Origin: Eriocheir sinensis
Lineage: Eukaryota > Arthropoda > Malacostraca > Decapoda > Varunidae
Assembly: GCF_024679095.1 (NCBI RefSeq)
Contig: NW_026110790.1
Location: 1 to 64,000, forward strand
Direction: 5' to 3'
Length of the DNA stretch: 64,000 nucleotides
Shown: positions 9,501 through 20,491 of the stretch, in pieces
Layout of the letters: every line of letters starts with the position of its first letter
Numbering within the stretch: the stretch's first letter is position 1
Notes under the pieces: model-generated
The model's input: only the letters and a program-made list of their open reading frames with translations
Told to the model about the DNA's origin: nothing
The model's database searches: none
Position numbers and translations under genes: made by a program

Positions 9501-12298
9501 AACTCACTGCGGCCGGGCGAAAACAACGCCACGCACCGTATCCGAGATCGCCATTCGCTAAATTTCAAATGTCGCTATTGAATATAACAAGGTTTCAGCC
9601 ATAAACTCAACATAATCATCATGTATTATATATGAAAACATGCAGAATTACATGGTGCACATAAAGTAATTCACTACGGCCGGGCCAAAACAGTGCCCTG
9701 CGCCGTATCCGAGATCACCACCCGCGCCACCTTTCAAATGACGCTATTGAATATAACAAGCTTTCAGCCATAAACTCAGAATAAGTAGCATTTATATATA
9801 GGAAAACAAGCAGAATAACATGGTGCACATAAAGAAACTCAATACGTCCAGGCACAAACACAACATCGCACCGTATCCGAGATCGCGCGTGTGCCAAATT
9901 TCAAATGTCGCTATTGAATATAACAAGGTTTCAGCCATAAACTCAACATAATCATCATGTATTATATATGAAAACATGCAGAATTACATGGTGCACATAA
10001 AGAAACTCACTACGGCCGGGCCAAAACAGCGCCCTCTGCTGTGTCCGAGATCGCCGAGAGGGCTAAATTTCAAATGTCGCTATTGAATATAACAAGCTTT
10101 CAGCCATAAACTCAACATAATCATCATGTATTATATATGAAAACATGCAGAATTAAATGGTGCACATAAAGAAACTCACTACGGCCGGGCCAAAACAGCG
10201 CCCTGCGCCGTATCCGAGATCGCCACGCACGCCAAATTTCAAATGTTGCTATTGAATATAACAAGCTTTCAGCCATAAACTCAGCATAATCATCATGTAT
10301 TATATATGAAAACATGCAGAATTAAATGGTACACATAAAGAAACTCACTACGGCCGGGCCAAAACAACACCCCGCACGTATCCGAGATCGCCATTCGCTA
10401 AATTTCAAATGTCGCTATTGAATATAACAAGGTTTCAGCCATAAACTCAACATAATCATCATGTATTATATATGAAAACATGCAGAATTACATGGTGCAC
10501 ATAAAGAAATTCACTACGGCCGGGCCAAAACAGTGCCCTGCGCCGTATCCGAGATCGCCACGCTCGCGAAATTTCAAATGTCGCTATTGAATATAACAAG
10601 CTTTCAGCCATAAACTCAGCATAATCATCATTTTTATATGAAAACATGCAGAATTAAATGGTGCACATAAAGAAACTCACTACGGCCAGGCCAAAACAAC
10701 ACCTCGCACCGTATCCGAGATCGCCGCGTGTGCCAAATTTCAAATGTCGCTATCGAATATAACAAGCTTTCAGCCATAAACTCAACATAATCATCATGTA
10801 TTATATATGAAAACATGCAGAATTACATGGTGCACATAAAGAAACTCACTACGGCCGGGCCAAAACAGCGCCCTCTGCTGTGTCCGAGATCGCCATGTAT
10901 AAATTTCAAATGTCGCTATTGAATATAACAAGCTTTCAGCCATAAACTCAGCATAATCATCATTTTTATATATGAAAACATGCAGAATTAAATGGTGCAC
11001 ATAAAGAAACTCACTACGGCCAGGCCAAAACAACACCTCGCACCGTATCCGAGATCGCCGTGTGCCAAATTTCAAATGTCGCTATCGAATATAACAAGCT
11101 TTCAGCCATAAACTCAACATAATCATCATGTATTATATATGAAAACATGCAGAATTACATGGTGCACATAAAGAAACTCACTACGGCCGGGCCAAAACAG
11201 CGCCCTCTGCTGTGTCCGAGATCGCCAGCAGCTAAATTTCAAATGTCGCTATTGAATATAACAAGCTTTCAGCCATAAACTCAACATAATCATCATGTAT
11301 TATATATGAAAACATGCAGAATTAAATCGTGCACATAAAGAAACTCACTACGGCCGGGCCAAAACAGCGCCCTCTGCTGTGTCCGAGATCGCCGCGCGCT
11401 CTAAATTTCAAATGTCGCTATTGAATATAACAAGCTTTCAGCCATAAACTCAACATAATCATCATGTATTATATATGAAAACATGCAGAATTAAATGGTA
11501 CACATAAAGAAACTCACTACGGCCGGGCCAAAACAGCGCCCTCGGCAGTCTCCGAGATCGCCACGCGCGTCAAATTTCAAATGTTGCTATTGAATATAAC
11601 AAGCTTTCAGCCATAAACTCAGCATAATCATCATGTATTATATATGAAAACATGCAGAATTAAATGGTACACATAAAGAAACTCACTACGGCCGGGCCAA
11701 AACAACAACACCCACCGTATCCGAGATCGCCATTCGCGCTAAATTTCAAATGTCGCTATTGAATATAACAAGGTTTCAGCCATAAACTCAACATAATCAT
11801 CATGTATTATATATGAAAACATGCAGAATTAAATGGTGCACAAAGAAATTCACTACGGCCGGGCCAAAACAGTGCCCTCGCCGTATCCGAGATCGCCACG
11901 CAAGCAAATTTCAAATGGCGCTATTGAATATAACAAGCTTTCAGCCATAAACTCAGCATAATCATCATTTTATATATGAAAACATGCAGAATTAAATGGT
12001 GCACATAAAGAAACTCACTACGGCCAGGCCAAAGAACACCTCGCACCGTATCTGAGATCGCGTGTGCCAAATTTCAAATGTCGCTATTGAATATAACAAG
12101 CTTTCAGCCATAAACTCAACATAATCATCATGTATTATATATGAAAACATGCAGAATTACATGGTGCACATAAAGAAACTCACTAGGGCTGTGCCAAAAC
12201 AGCGCCCTCTGCTGTGTCCGAGATTGCCAGCATAAATTTCAAATGTCGCTATTGAATATAACAAGCTTTCAGCCATAAACTCAACATAATCATCATGT
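6529..12298. repeat. ~168-bp satellite array, about 34 monomers, with higher-order repeats
   Basis: Uninterrupted tandem array. Each monomer has the core AATTTCAAATGTCGCTATTG, then TTTCAGCCATAAACTCA, AACATGCAGAATTA, CACTACGGCC[G/A]GGCC and TCCGAGATCGCC. A short CG-rich stretch of variable length joins TCCGAGATCGCC to AAATTTCAAA. Diagnostic variants (CATTTTTATATATG; GAAATTCACTACGG; GTTGCTATTG; AACAAGGTTTCAG) recur about every 5-6 monomers, which indicates a higher-order unit of ~835-1000 bp. The repeated minus-strand frames (EFMAESLLYSIATFEIW...) exist because the period is close to a multiple of three. I do not regard them as genes. Confidence 0.97.
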
Positions 12299-12358
12299 AA
12301 GTCTAGGTGAGTAGGGTAGTAGTAGCCTAGTATAGTAAAATCACTGAGAGCTGATGCC

Positions 12359-12411
<53 letters not shown>

Positions 12412-12431
12412 CTAGTGTGTATTGGGTATAT

Positions 12432-12464
<33 letters not shown>

Positions 12465-12909
12465 ATATGGTCACTGGGCACAGCATGGTGAGCTCTCTTC
12501 CTCTCCTTGCCAGCCTCACTGGTTATTTGTTTTCCTGAGACAGATTTATTTACGATAATGACCATTTTTTAGTAAGTATTAAACTGTTTGCATGGAGAAA
12601 ATAAGGAGAAAGAAAAGGTGTGAAATATGCACTTTAAATTTGGTATTGGCCAGCAGCCTCATCAGTGGCTGTCAGCCAGTGAGGAACAGGGAAAACTGAC
12701 ACGCTCTCCCTGTGGAAGGTGCTTCTCCTCAGCCAATCCATTTTAGTAGTACTGGGAATGAGGAGGTGCAACAGAGGTGAGCGGGGGAGGACAGGTCGAC
12801 TAGTGTTCAGTAAAATTGTAAGATACGAATACCCTACGACGTGACGTGTTATATTAAGTGTTAGCAGTACTACATTGTAATTGCAGGAAGGTGGGTGGTG
12901 AGTTATGTG
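12299..12909. repeat. Spacer with (AT)n and (CA)n microsatellites
   Basis: (AT)n at 12362-12403 and (CA)n at 12432-12460. The rest, to 12901, has no gene I can support. Confidence 0.85.
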
Positions 12910-14042
12910 CATAGCTGGGCGTTATCGCGATACTTTATCGCTGATAACAAAATCGGGTTGTCGGCCATCCGCTGCTTATTTAAATATATATCGGTATCTT
13001 CGTTATTTTTGTAACCAAACTAGTGATAATCGCTACTTTTTTTCCGCCTCAGAAAAAAAAACACGTTGTCTCCTCCCTACTCGCATGCGTGGCCCGGGTG
13101 CCCGGTATTTTATGAAAAAACTTGGGGGTATGAATTATCTTTGGCGAAGAGATTTCGTACTTAGATCATCAACATTAAAATACTAGGTTGTTTTTTTATG
13201 TTAGACTCAAAAATGAATACATCAAAGAGAAAAATCATTTAGCTTTGCCCCAAAATGATTATTCACTACCTCAAATTTGATATTCCATATTCGTTTGTGA
13301 GCATGCCATGGTATTGAAGGCACCCGGTGTTGTGTTATTTGGTGTCCCATCGTCAAAAGCTGGCGCTTGTGTTAACAAACACTGGTCTCTCGTGAACTGC
13401 GCATGTTCAGACCAGTAAGCATAGACCTGTACAGTATCACAAAGCTTTTTAACACATTAAGACCAGTTGCTGGAAGGCTGAATCAGACATACAGTACAAC
13501 CATCCTCGCTGTTTCTAGAACGACACTCTGTACATGTAAATACAACTCGTACAGAGTGTCGATCTAGAAACATCGGGGATGGTGGTACTGTATGTCTGAT
13601 TCAGCCTTCCAGCAACTCTAAATTACGGTTAAAAAGCTTTGTGAGACTGTTCAGGTCTACGCTTGCTGGTCTGAGCATGTGCAGTTCACGAGAGACCACT
13701 GTTTGTCGGTGGGGACGCCAAATAACACAACACCGGTTCAGGCGTTTCTAGTATTACCGTCCATATGTACGTGTCAACGTGTGGTTTTCAGATTTTGTAA
13801 GTTTTTAAAAATACAGATAATGAAAATATGAATTCATCTATGTTTTTTATTTGAAATATCAATATAGTATCGTTTTCGCCTATCGGACTTATCGCTAGCT
13901 AGTATCGGAATTGTGGATTAATATCGGGTATCGGTTATCGCCTATATTTGTGTTTCCAGTTAACGAATATCGGTTATCACCGATAAGGTTTTCCATTATC
14001 AGTTATCGGGAATAAGGTTTTCTGTTATCGTGCCCTGCTATG
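12910..14042. mobile_element. hAT-type non-autonomous element with terminal inverted repeats and 8-bp target duplication
   Basis: The left end is CATAGCTGGGC and the right end mirrors CATAGCAGGGC (one mismatch). The flanks are GTTATGTG (12902-12909) and GTTATGCG (14043-14050), an 8-bp duplication with one difference, as hAT elements make. Both ends are rich in TATCG/CGATA words. No transposase frame is visible. The middle holds a long foldback. Confidence 0.7.
13324..13736. repeat. Long foldback (inverted repeat, ~190-210-bp arms)
   Basis: The arms at 13324-13533 and 13549-13736 are close reverse complements (for example CCGGTGTTGTGTTATTTGG against CCAAATAACACAACACCGG, and GACACTCTGTAC against GTACAGAGTGTC). 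They are separated by a loop of about 15 bases. Mismatches and small indels show that the arms have diverged slightly. Confidence 0.9.
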
Positions 14043-14050
14043 GTTATGCG

Positions 14051-14927
14051 AGCCAGGGTGGGCACCTGCTGGAGGCTAGGTGGGCGCGGGGTGGATAGGT
14101 TTAGTAGGGTTGAGTAAACGTGAGAATTACAATAACATTAATCCTCATGATTCCCTGGTAGCACGTATATAATTTGTTTAATATTGTTAGGTAGTATTAA
14201 TGGTTTATATGGATCATGTGTCCCTCGTTCAGTGAAAATAGTAGTAGTTGCTAATAGGCACACCTAACACAACCAAAATATGGGCTACACACTTGGCGCA
14301 GGGACTGTTTTGGGGTGTCATTGAAGGTAACGGGCTCAAGAGTGGCCTGTCCAGATATTTTGTTTTTTATTTATTGATGATCCACGAGACATCCTAGAGT
14401 TAAATCAAAGTATGTGGTTATCTTTGTATTCATTCCTACACACTCTGGTAATATCTCTGTGGGGTCTGATTCACTTATTAGAGTGAAATTCTATTGTGAA
14501 AAACAGCCACAAATTCGTGTCACTGGTGAAAATGAAACTGATAATTTAAATTTTGCCACCATGAAATATATACAAATAGATAAATATGAGTGACTTCACC
14601 TGCTTTGCACAGTAAAAATATGCTATTTCAGGCATCTGACACCCTCAAAAAGGCGTGCGCACTCCTCTGGCCTAGGAGCTTCAGCCTGGACATTGTGGTT
14701 AGGTCATTACATACTCAAATCAGGACTAGGTTTTGGGAGACAGGTCAGGTCATTTTGTAGACTTGTGATACTGGGCTAGACTGCACTGGGTACACCACAC
14801 GCTGGAGTTGCACCCAATTTATAATGATATAATTTTGGAGCAGTGAGTGATGGGCTTTTTTTTTACTGTAAAAATAAAAAGTATGTTGATGTTTACACAG
14901 TTAATTGACACCAAACTTGATTTGCAG
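14051..14927. other. No gene recognised
   Basis: Mostly unique, AT-rich sequence. A pyrimidine-containing acceptor (CTTGATTTGCAG) lies at its end, just before the acidic module. Confidence 0.4.
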
Positions 14928-14999
14928 ACACCACCAAACGAAGAAGAGGAGGAGGAGGAGGAGGAAGAAGAAGACGAGGAACACAGGAGGAGCCCATTG
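14928..14999 (+). other. Acidic exon-like module, copy 2
   Basis: Preceded by TTGATTTGCAG and followed by GTGAGTGTTAA. The 72 bases make exactly 24 open codons (TPPN, a run of 11 Glu, DEEH, RRSPL) with no stop. Of the six modules this one looks most like a usable phase-0 exon. The function is unknown. The CT microsatellite lies downstream (15239) in this copy. Confidence 0.5.
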
Positions 15000-15234
15000 G
15001 TGAGTGTTAATTTGTTTTTTTCTAAAATGGTTAACGAGCAATCAAGGAATTTTTATAATAAGGAGGGAAAGTGTGATGTTTTTTTGTAGTTTTGATAAGT
15101 TGTTGAGGGGGAGAAGGCCCCCATTAGATAGCTTACACTATAGCTGGTCTGTTTCGTTAGGGGGGTCCATGGGCGCAAAGGGGGGATTATATACATCCAT
15201 TTAGACTTTGTGGATCATTTTTAGTGGAGGTAAT

Positions 15235-15238
<4 letters not shown>

Positions 15239-15297
<59 letters not shown>
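15239..15297. repeat. (CT)n microsatellite
   Basis: Pure CT run of about 59 bases. Confidence 0.97.
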
Positions 15298-15301
<4 letters not shown>

Positions 15302-15513
15302 ATCTATCTTGGTCGCTTCCATTAAAATCTTTCTTATATTTTCTCCCTCCCAGCAACAGCTTTCTCCCTCTCTGTTCCGTCCTTCTTGGCTCGGGGGCTC
15401 TTAAACAAGGCGTCACAGTGCAGGGAGGCGTTAACATGAGCCCAATCAGAGTGGGATGGACGCAGGAGAGGTTTGAATTTAATCTGGGTTTTGATGACAC
15501 AATATTAACTATA

Positions 15514-16172
15514 TCCTGGGATTGGTATTATAAGACACTTTTGCTTCTCATGTCAACTATGTTCTGTATTTCTGAAGGTCAAAGAGGGGGCAATCGGGTT
15601 CTAATGAGTGTTTCTTTAGGTTCAGGGTACAGAGGAAGGGTCAAACTACCACCTGGTCATAAAACTATACTCCTGGAAATGTCAAAGACTCCTAGGAAAG
15701 CCTTGCCAAATATGTGTTCCTTCATGTTCAGGGTACAGAGCAAGGGTCAAACTACCACCTGGTCATAAAACTATACTCCTGGAAATGTCAAAGACTCCTA
15801 GGAAAGCCTTCCCAAATATGTGTTTCTTCATGTTCATGGTACAGAGGAAGGGTCAACCTACCACCTGGTCATAAAACTATACTCCTGGAAATGTCAAAGA
15901 CTCCTAGGAAAGCCTTGCCAAATATGTGTTTCTTTAGGTTCATGGTACAGAGCAAGGGTCAAACTACCACCTGGTCATAAAACTATACTCCTGGAAATGT
16001 CAAAGACTCCTAGGAAAGTCTTGCCAAATATGTGTTTCTTTAGGTTCAGGGTACAGAGCAAGGGTCAAACTACCACCTGGTCATAAAACTATACTCCTGG
16101 AAATGTCAAAGACTCCTAGGAAAGCCTTGCCAAATATGTGTTTCTTCATGTTCAGGGTACAGAGGAAGGGTT
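15514..16172 (+). repeat. Family B tandem array with leader (~6 copies, 106-bp period)
   Basis: A leader (GGTATTATAAGACACTTTTG ... CAACTATGTTCTGTATTTCT ... GGTTCTAATGAGTG) is followed by six near-identical 106-bp units with GGTACAGAGCAAGGGTCAAA, CTACCACCTGGTCATAAAAC and CCTAGGAAAGCCTTGCCAAA. The last unit is cut by the LINE fragment. Confidence 0.93.
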
Positions 16173-16177
16173 TTAAC

Positions 16178-17205
16178 AGTTTTAACTACCTCTGAACAAT
16201 GCTGACCGGGCTTTAAATCGCTTGATATAGTGATTCCAAGATCCTTTTCTTTACTTACTGCAGAAAGTTGTTGGCCATTCATTACGTACCGAACGCGATT
16301 GTTATATTTTCCGATGTGCAACACTTTACATTTCTCAACGTTAAATTTCATTTGCCATTGATTGGCCCAACCTGCAAGTCGATCTATATCTGATTGTAAA
16401 GCTTCTTCGTCGAGTATCGCAGTTACTTTACTAGCAATTTTTGTGTCATCAGCAAATTTTGATACTTTGCAAGTGAGCCCATCATCGATATCATTAACAT
16501 AAATTAAGAAGAGCATGGGGCCAAGCACTGATCCTTGAGGTACGCCGCTTTTGACATCGAGCCAGTTAGATGTAACACCGTTTAGAACTACTCTCTGTTT
16601 CCGCTCAGAGAGCCAGTCCATAAGCCAATTGTGAATGTTACCGAGATACCGTGCGCCAGTAGTTTGCTGAGCAATCGTTGGTGGGGAACCTTATCAAATG
16701 CCTTTTGAAAATCCAGATATATGATATCTACTGATCTGCTTTCATCGAACACCTCAAAATATAGTGAAAAAATCAAGTAAGTTAGTCAAACACGAAGGTT
16801 TACTACTGATGCCATGTTGCTTATTATTTTCTTCGAAGAATTTCACCATATTGTCGCGAATGATAGTCTCCATTAACTTACAAACAATAGATGTCAGGCT
16901 AATTGGTCGATAGTTTCCTGGATGAGACTTGTCCCCCTTTTTGAAAATTGGTGTGACATTTGCAAGTTTCCAATCCGACGGAACTTTTCCAGCTGTTAAA
17001 GATTTATTGAATATGATGGAGCGCGGTTTACAAATTTGATGTTTGATCTCTTTTAAGACCCTAGGGGTAATTTTGTCCTGACCAGGAGCTTTGCTTACTT
17101 TAATCTTTTCAATTGTGCATAAAATGTCACTTTCTACGATGAGCACGCCACTTAACATCTTTTCGGTCCTTCTAACCTCCGGCGGTTGAGGTGAGGGTTG
17201 AACTT
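16178..17205 (-). pseudogene. CR1/Jockey-like LINE reverse transcriptase fragment
   Basis: Read on the minus strand, the fragment shows ordered RT motifs: KAPGQDKITPRVLK, PIFKKGDKS and NYRPISLTS, then IIYLDFQKAFDKVPH, SGVPQGSVLGP, and FADDT in the catalytic box. CKVLHIG and EKDLGI follow. The frame changes twice, near 16.77 and 16.6 kb, so the frame is broken. Both ends are missing: it starts inside the RT domain and stops about 15 residues after EKDLGI. The element sits inside a family-B unit, with GTACAGAGGAAGGG on one side and the rest of a unit (TTCCACCAGGGTCATTAAAC) on the other. It is therefore an internal fragment and not a normal 5'-truncated LINE insertion. Confidence 0.9.
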
Positions 17206-17470
17206 CCACCAGGGTCATTAAACTACCCCTAGGAATGAAAGCCTTGTCAAATGTGTGATTCTCTTCATGGTACAGAGGGAGGGTTTAACCACCACCAGGG
17301 ACATTAACCTACCTCTAGGAATGAAAGCCTTGTCCAATGTGTGTTTCTCTTCATGGTACAGAGGGAGGCCTAAAACTTTTACAAAAGCCATATCAAATCT
17401 GTGTGTTTAGGTTCATGGGTTCCAGGGTCACAAAACTACCCTGGAAATGTCAAAGACTCCACTGAAAGCC
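17206..17470 (+). repeat. Family B remnants (3 degenerate units)
   Basis: Partial units with CATGGTACAGAGGGAGG, CAGGGTCATTAAACTACCCC and GGAATGAAAGCCTTGTCAAA. Confidence 0.8.
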
Positions 17471-18451
17471 TTGTCAAGTGTGTGTGCGTGTGTGGCAATG
17501 TTTAATGATATGAACCTGCCCCTTCCCCATACCCCAGATGAAGCAGGCAGTCTCCGAGGGGTGTTCCCGGTGCCTTGCGTTTGGTGATGAATTAATATTC
17601 CAAGGGCACTGTAGTCTAGGAAGTCCTGTTGAGTCACTCTATTCCCTGGGAAACTAATTACCACAGGAGATTTTGTGGCCTCCTTGTAGTCAGTGGGCGT
17701 AAAGACAACTCCCTCGTTCATTGTTTTCCCCTCTGTGTGGCCAAAGGTACAGTCTTAGGCCATGTAGCATTAAGCCCTGGAAAAGAATGATGTGCTCCCT
17801 GACGCAGCTTTCCTTAGGGCTCAGGATCTTGACAGCAGGGCCGTGGCACCCTCAGAGGTTAACTGGCATGGTGGCGGCACGTGCCATCTTGGTAATGGCA
17901 CAGATAATTCTCCTCTGTACCACGAGAGAGCAAGATGGATGCTGGAATACAATAGCAGATTATAACACCAAATAGAATATGTCGCAGGTAGAGTTACATA
18001 GCAAATTATAATACCAGGTAGAGTTAGATAGCAGATGAAGAAGATATGACCTAAATTTTAGTGTACAAGTCTACTTTTTGAGCCTGAAAAAATCCCTCCA
18101 TAACTATGGGTCCACTTCTATGGCTAGGATAAAATGTCAGCCTCAACCACAAGTATTTCCAGCTAAAACTTGTGTGCGCTGAACTTACTTGACCTATTAA
18201 AGCACAGATTAATATATACGAATAATAATAACTGATAAAATGAATACTAATAAAAGTTCCGTCGAGTCCTACGAGTGTGTCTTACTATGCTATATGGCAT
18301 GAAGCGGCAGTATCAGGGCACTATGGTATGGAGCTGTTACCACTAATGTCTTAGCCTGGGTATTCTGAATCCTGGGAAGCTGGTTCTGACTGCAGATTTT
18401 GTGACCTCCATCAGGCATATAGGTGACTCCCTCATTAGTTATTGTATGCTG
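17471..18451. other. Unassigned; two related patches
   Basis: 17620-17720 and 18360-18445 are distantly alike on the minus strand (both contain AATGAGGGAGT/GAGGGAGTTG and CACAAAATCT), so this may be an old duplication. No gene can be supported. Confidence 0.35.
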
Positions 18452-19110
18452 CACTTGTATGACCCTGGTGGTAGAGAGACACCCTCCTTCTGTACCATAA
18501 ACCTAAGAAACACACATTTGACGAGGCTTTCATGAAGGTTTGCAGCATTTCCAGAGGTAGTTTGATGACCCTGCTGGTAGTGTGACCCTGCTTCTGTACC
18601 ATGAACCAAAAAACACACTTTTGAGAAGACTTTTGTGGTAGTTCTCACCATTTTCAGGGGTAGTTTGATGACCCTGCTGGTAGTGTGACCCTGCTTCTGT
18701 ACCATGAACCAAAAAACACACTTTTGAGAAGACTTTTGTGGTAGTTCTCACCATTTTCAGGGGTAGTTTGATGACCCTGCTGGTAGTGTGACCCTGCTTC
18801 TGTACCATGAACCTAAAAAACACACTTTTGAGAAGACTTTTGTGGGAGTTCTCACCATTTCCAGGGGTAGTTTGATGACCCTGCTGGTAGTGTGACCCTG
18901 CTTCTGTACCATGAACCAAAAAACACACTTTTGAGACGACTTTTGTGGGCGTTCTCACCATTTCCAGGGGTAGTTTTATGACACTGGTGGTAGAGAGACC
19001 CTTGTTCTGTACCATGAACCTGAGAAACACTCATTTGAGAAGACTTTTGTTGGAGTTCTCGGTATTTCCAGGGGTAGTTTGATGACACCAGTGGTAGTTT
19101 TATTGATGTA
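18452..19110 (-). repeat. Family B tandem array, reverse (~6 copies, ~103-bp period)
   Basis: Units contain GGGGTAGTTTGATGACCCTG, GTGTGACCCTGCTTCTGTAC and ACACTTTTGAGAAGAC. The minus-strand open frames that cover it only reflect the repeat. Confidence 0.93.
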
Positions 19111-19199
19111 GTGGTCAGTTCTGGTCCCTGTACAGGTTCTGCAATAAAAGTCCTGTGCCTTATTCCTTCAGAGCCATTGGTAGTGTCACCTTGAGAGGT

Positions 19200-19596
19200 T
19201 TAACCCGGTGGTAACAGCTGGGATCATGTTTCTTAATGGTCCCTCCAAGCGAGAAAAATGAGAAAAAATCACCCCTCACACAAACCATTTCATAATATAT
19301 ATCAAAGCATTTGTGATCAGATTATGTATCATCTGTTTTGGGGGGTTTAAATCATGGCACAAATTTGGCCCGTCGCTGCTACACGGTAAAGCCACAAATT
19401 TGGCCCGTCGCTGCTACACAATAAGCCACAAATTTGGCCCGTCACTGCTACACAATAAGCCACAAATTTGGCCCGTCGCTGCTACACGGTAAAGCCACAA
19501 ATTTGGCCCGTCACTGCTACACAATAAGCCACAAATTTGGCCCGTCACTGCTACACAATAAGCCACAAATTTGGCCCGTCGCTGCTACACGATAAG
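19200..19596 (+). mobile_element. TTAA element with 35-bp array, copy 3, right end replaced by a SINE fragment
   Basis: Starts TTAACCCGGTGG. The head is well conserved, and about 6-7 units of the 35-bp repeat follow. The array stops inside a unit at GCTACACGATAAG and continues directly into SINE sequence, so the right terminus is missing. Confidence 0.8.
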
Positions 19597-19730
19597 CAGT
19601 GGTTAGCACACTCGGCTCACAACCGAGAGAGCCCGGGTTCGATTCCCTGGGTGGAGTGGAAAAAATTAGGCGGCTTTTCTGATACCCTACGCCCCTGTCC
19701 CCTGCCCACTAAACAAAACTTTCCAAACTA
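19597..19730 (+). mobile_element. tRNA-derived SINE, internally deleted
   Basis: Starts within the D-arm (CAGTGGTTAGCACACTCGG) and keeps the anticodon arm and B-box (GGGTTCGATTCCC). The body jumps from CCCTGTCC to CTGCCCACTAAAC, so about 125 bp are missing. Confidence 0.8.
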
Positions 19731-20099
19731 CGTGTTAGCCCTGTGTACCCAAGCTCAGTGAAGGAGAGAGGTGCCAGTGACTCAGGATCACAAGTGCACT
19801 GATGAGCCTTGACAAGATAATGCATTGCTCATATGCTGTGAATACATTGTTGACGTAAGCGTACTATACTAATTGATAATTCTTGAGCGTAAGGGTGCTT
19901 GTTCGTATGCAAGATGTCATTCTGGTGCTAACTAACTCAGCTCAGTCACTGACATTTGGTCCTCAATGCATTACAGAGATTATTGACAATTGTTATGAGA
20001 CTGTGGTGTGGATGCAATTATTTTGTCAGCCATTCCACTCAGGACATTGATCGCTATTCTGAGACGCTTCCAACTAAATGCCAAAAAAGAGGAAAATGT
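19731..20099. other. No gene recognised
   Basis: Unique-looking spacer. Confidence 0.4.
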
Positions 20100-20248
20100 G
20101 TTCTCAGGAGTTTTTAGAGTTATGGGTACAGAAGCCTTGTCAGACTCCCACCAGGGTCAAAACACTAGCCGTGGAAAGGCCCACAACTCCTACCAAAGCC
20201 ATGTTAAGTGTGTGTGTGTGTGTGTGTGCTTGGGTGCAGAAACCCTTG
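20100..20248 (+). repeat. Family B degenerate unit with (GT)n
   Basis: GGTACAGAAGCCTTGTCAG, CCACCAGGGTCAAAACACTA and CCAAAGCCATGTTAAGTGTG align with the family-B unit. The (TG)n at ~20209-20228 grows out of its GTGTGTG portion. Confidence 0.7.
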
Positions 20249-20256
20249 ATAACATG

Positions 20257-20483
20257 TAGGGATGTATCGGTATGGGTGGTATCGGCACATTTTAAGAGAA
20301 CTAATGTACTACTTTCTTTTTTCTTCCCTTCTATGGGGAACCAAGGAGTAGTGTTTTTTTTTATTAACATTTGATATTGCCTTTTAGCTGCTGGAATTAT
20401 TGTATAAAAAAATTAATGCACAAGTATAGGTCAAATATTGGGGTATCGGTATCGGTAAAAATTTTGGTATTGGTACATCCTTA
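20257..20483. mobile_element. hAT-type MITE with perfect 8-bp target duplication
   Basis: ATAACATG occurs at 20249-20256 and again at 20484-20491. Between them is a 227-bp element with imperfect inverted ends (TAGGGATGTATCGGTA against TAAGGATGTACCAATA). It has no coding capacity. A truncated relative is at 46869-46915. Confidence 0.82.
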
Positions 20484-20491
20484 ATAACATG

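Noticed and set aside
6786..11075. Many minus-strand frames reading EFMAESLLYSIATFEIW and FWPGRSEFLYVHH
   Set aside because: They follow the ~168-bp satellite period (close to a multiple of 3), break at random, and have no gene structure.
13324..13736. Long hairpin considered as a rho-independent terminator or rRNA-like structure
   Set aside because: The arms are ~200 bp, lie inside a hAT-type element, and match no RNA gene. A foldback repeat explains it better.
15208..15768. 186-codon frame starting in (CT)n
   Set aside because: It is a LSLSLS microsatellite translation followed by family-B repeats. No domain.
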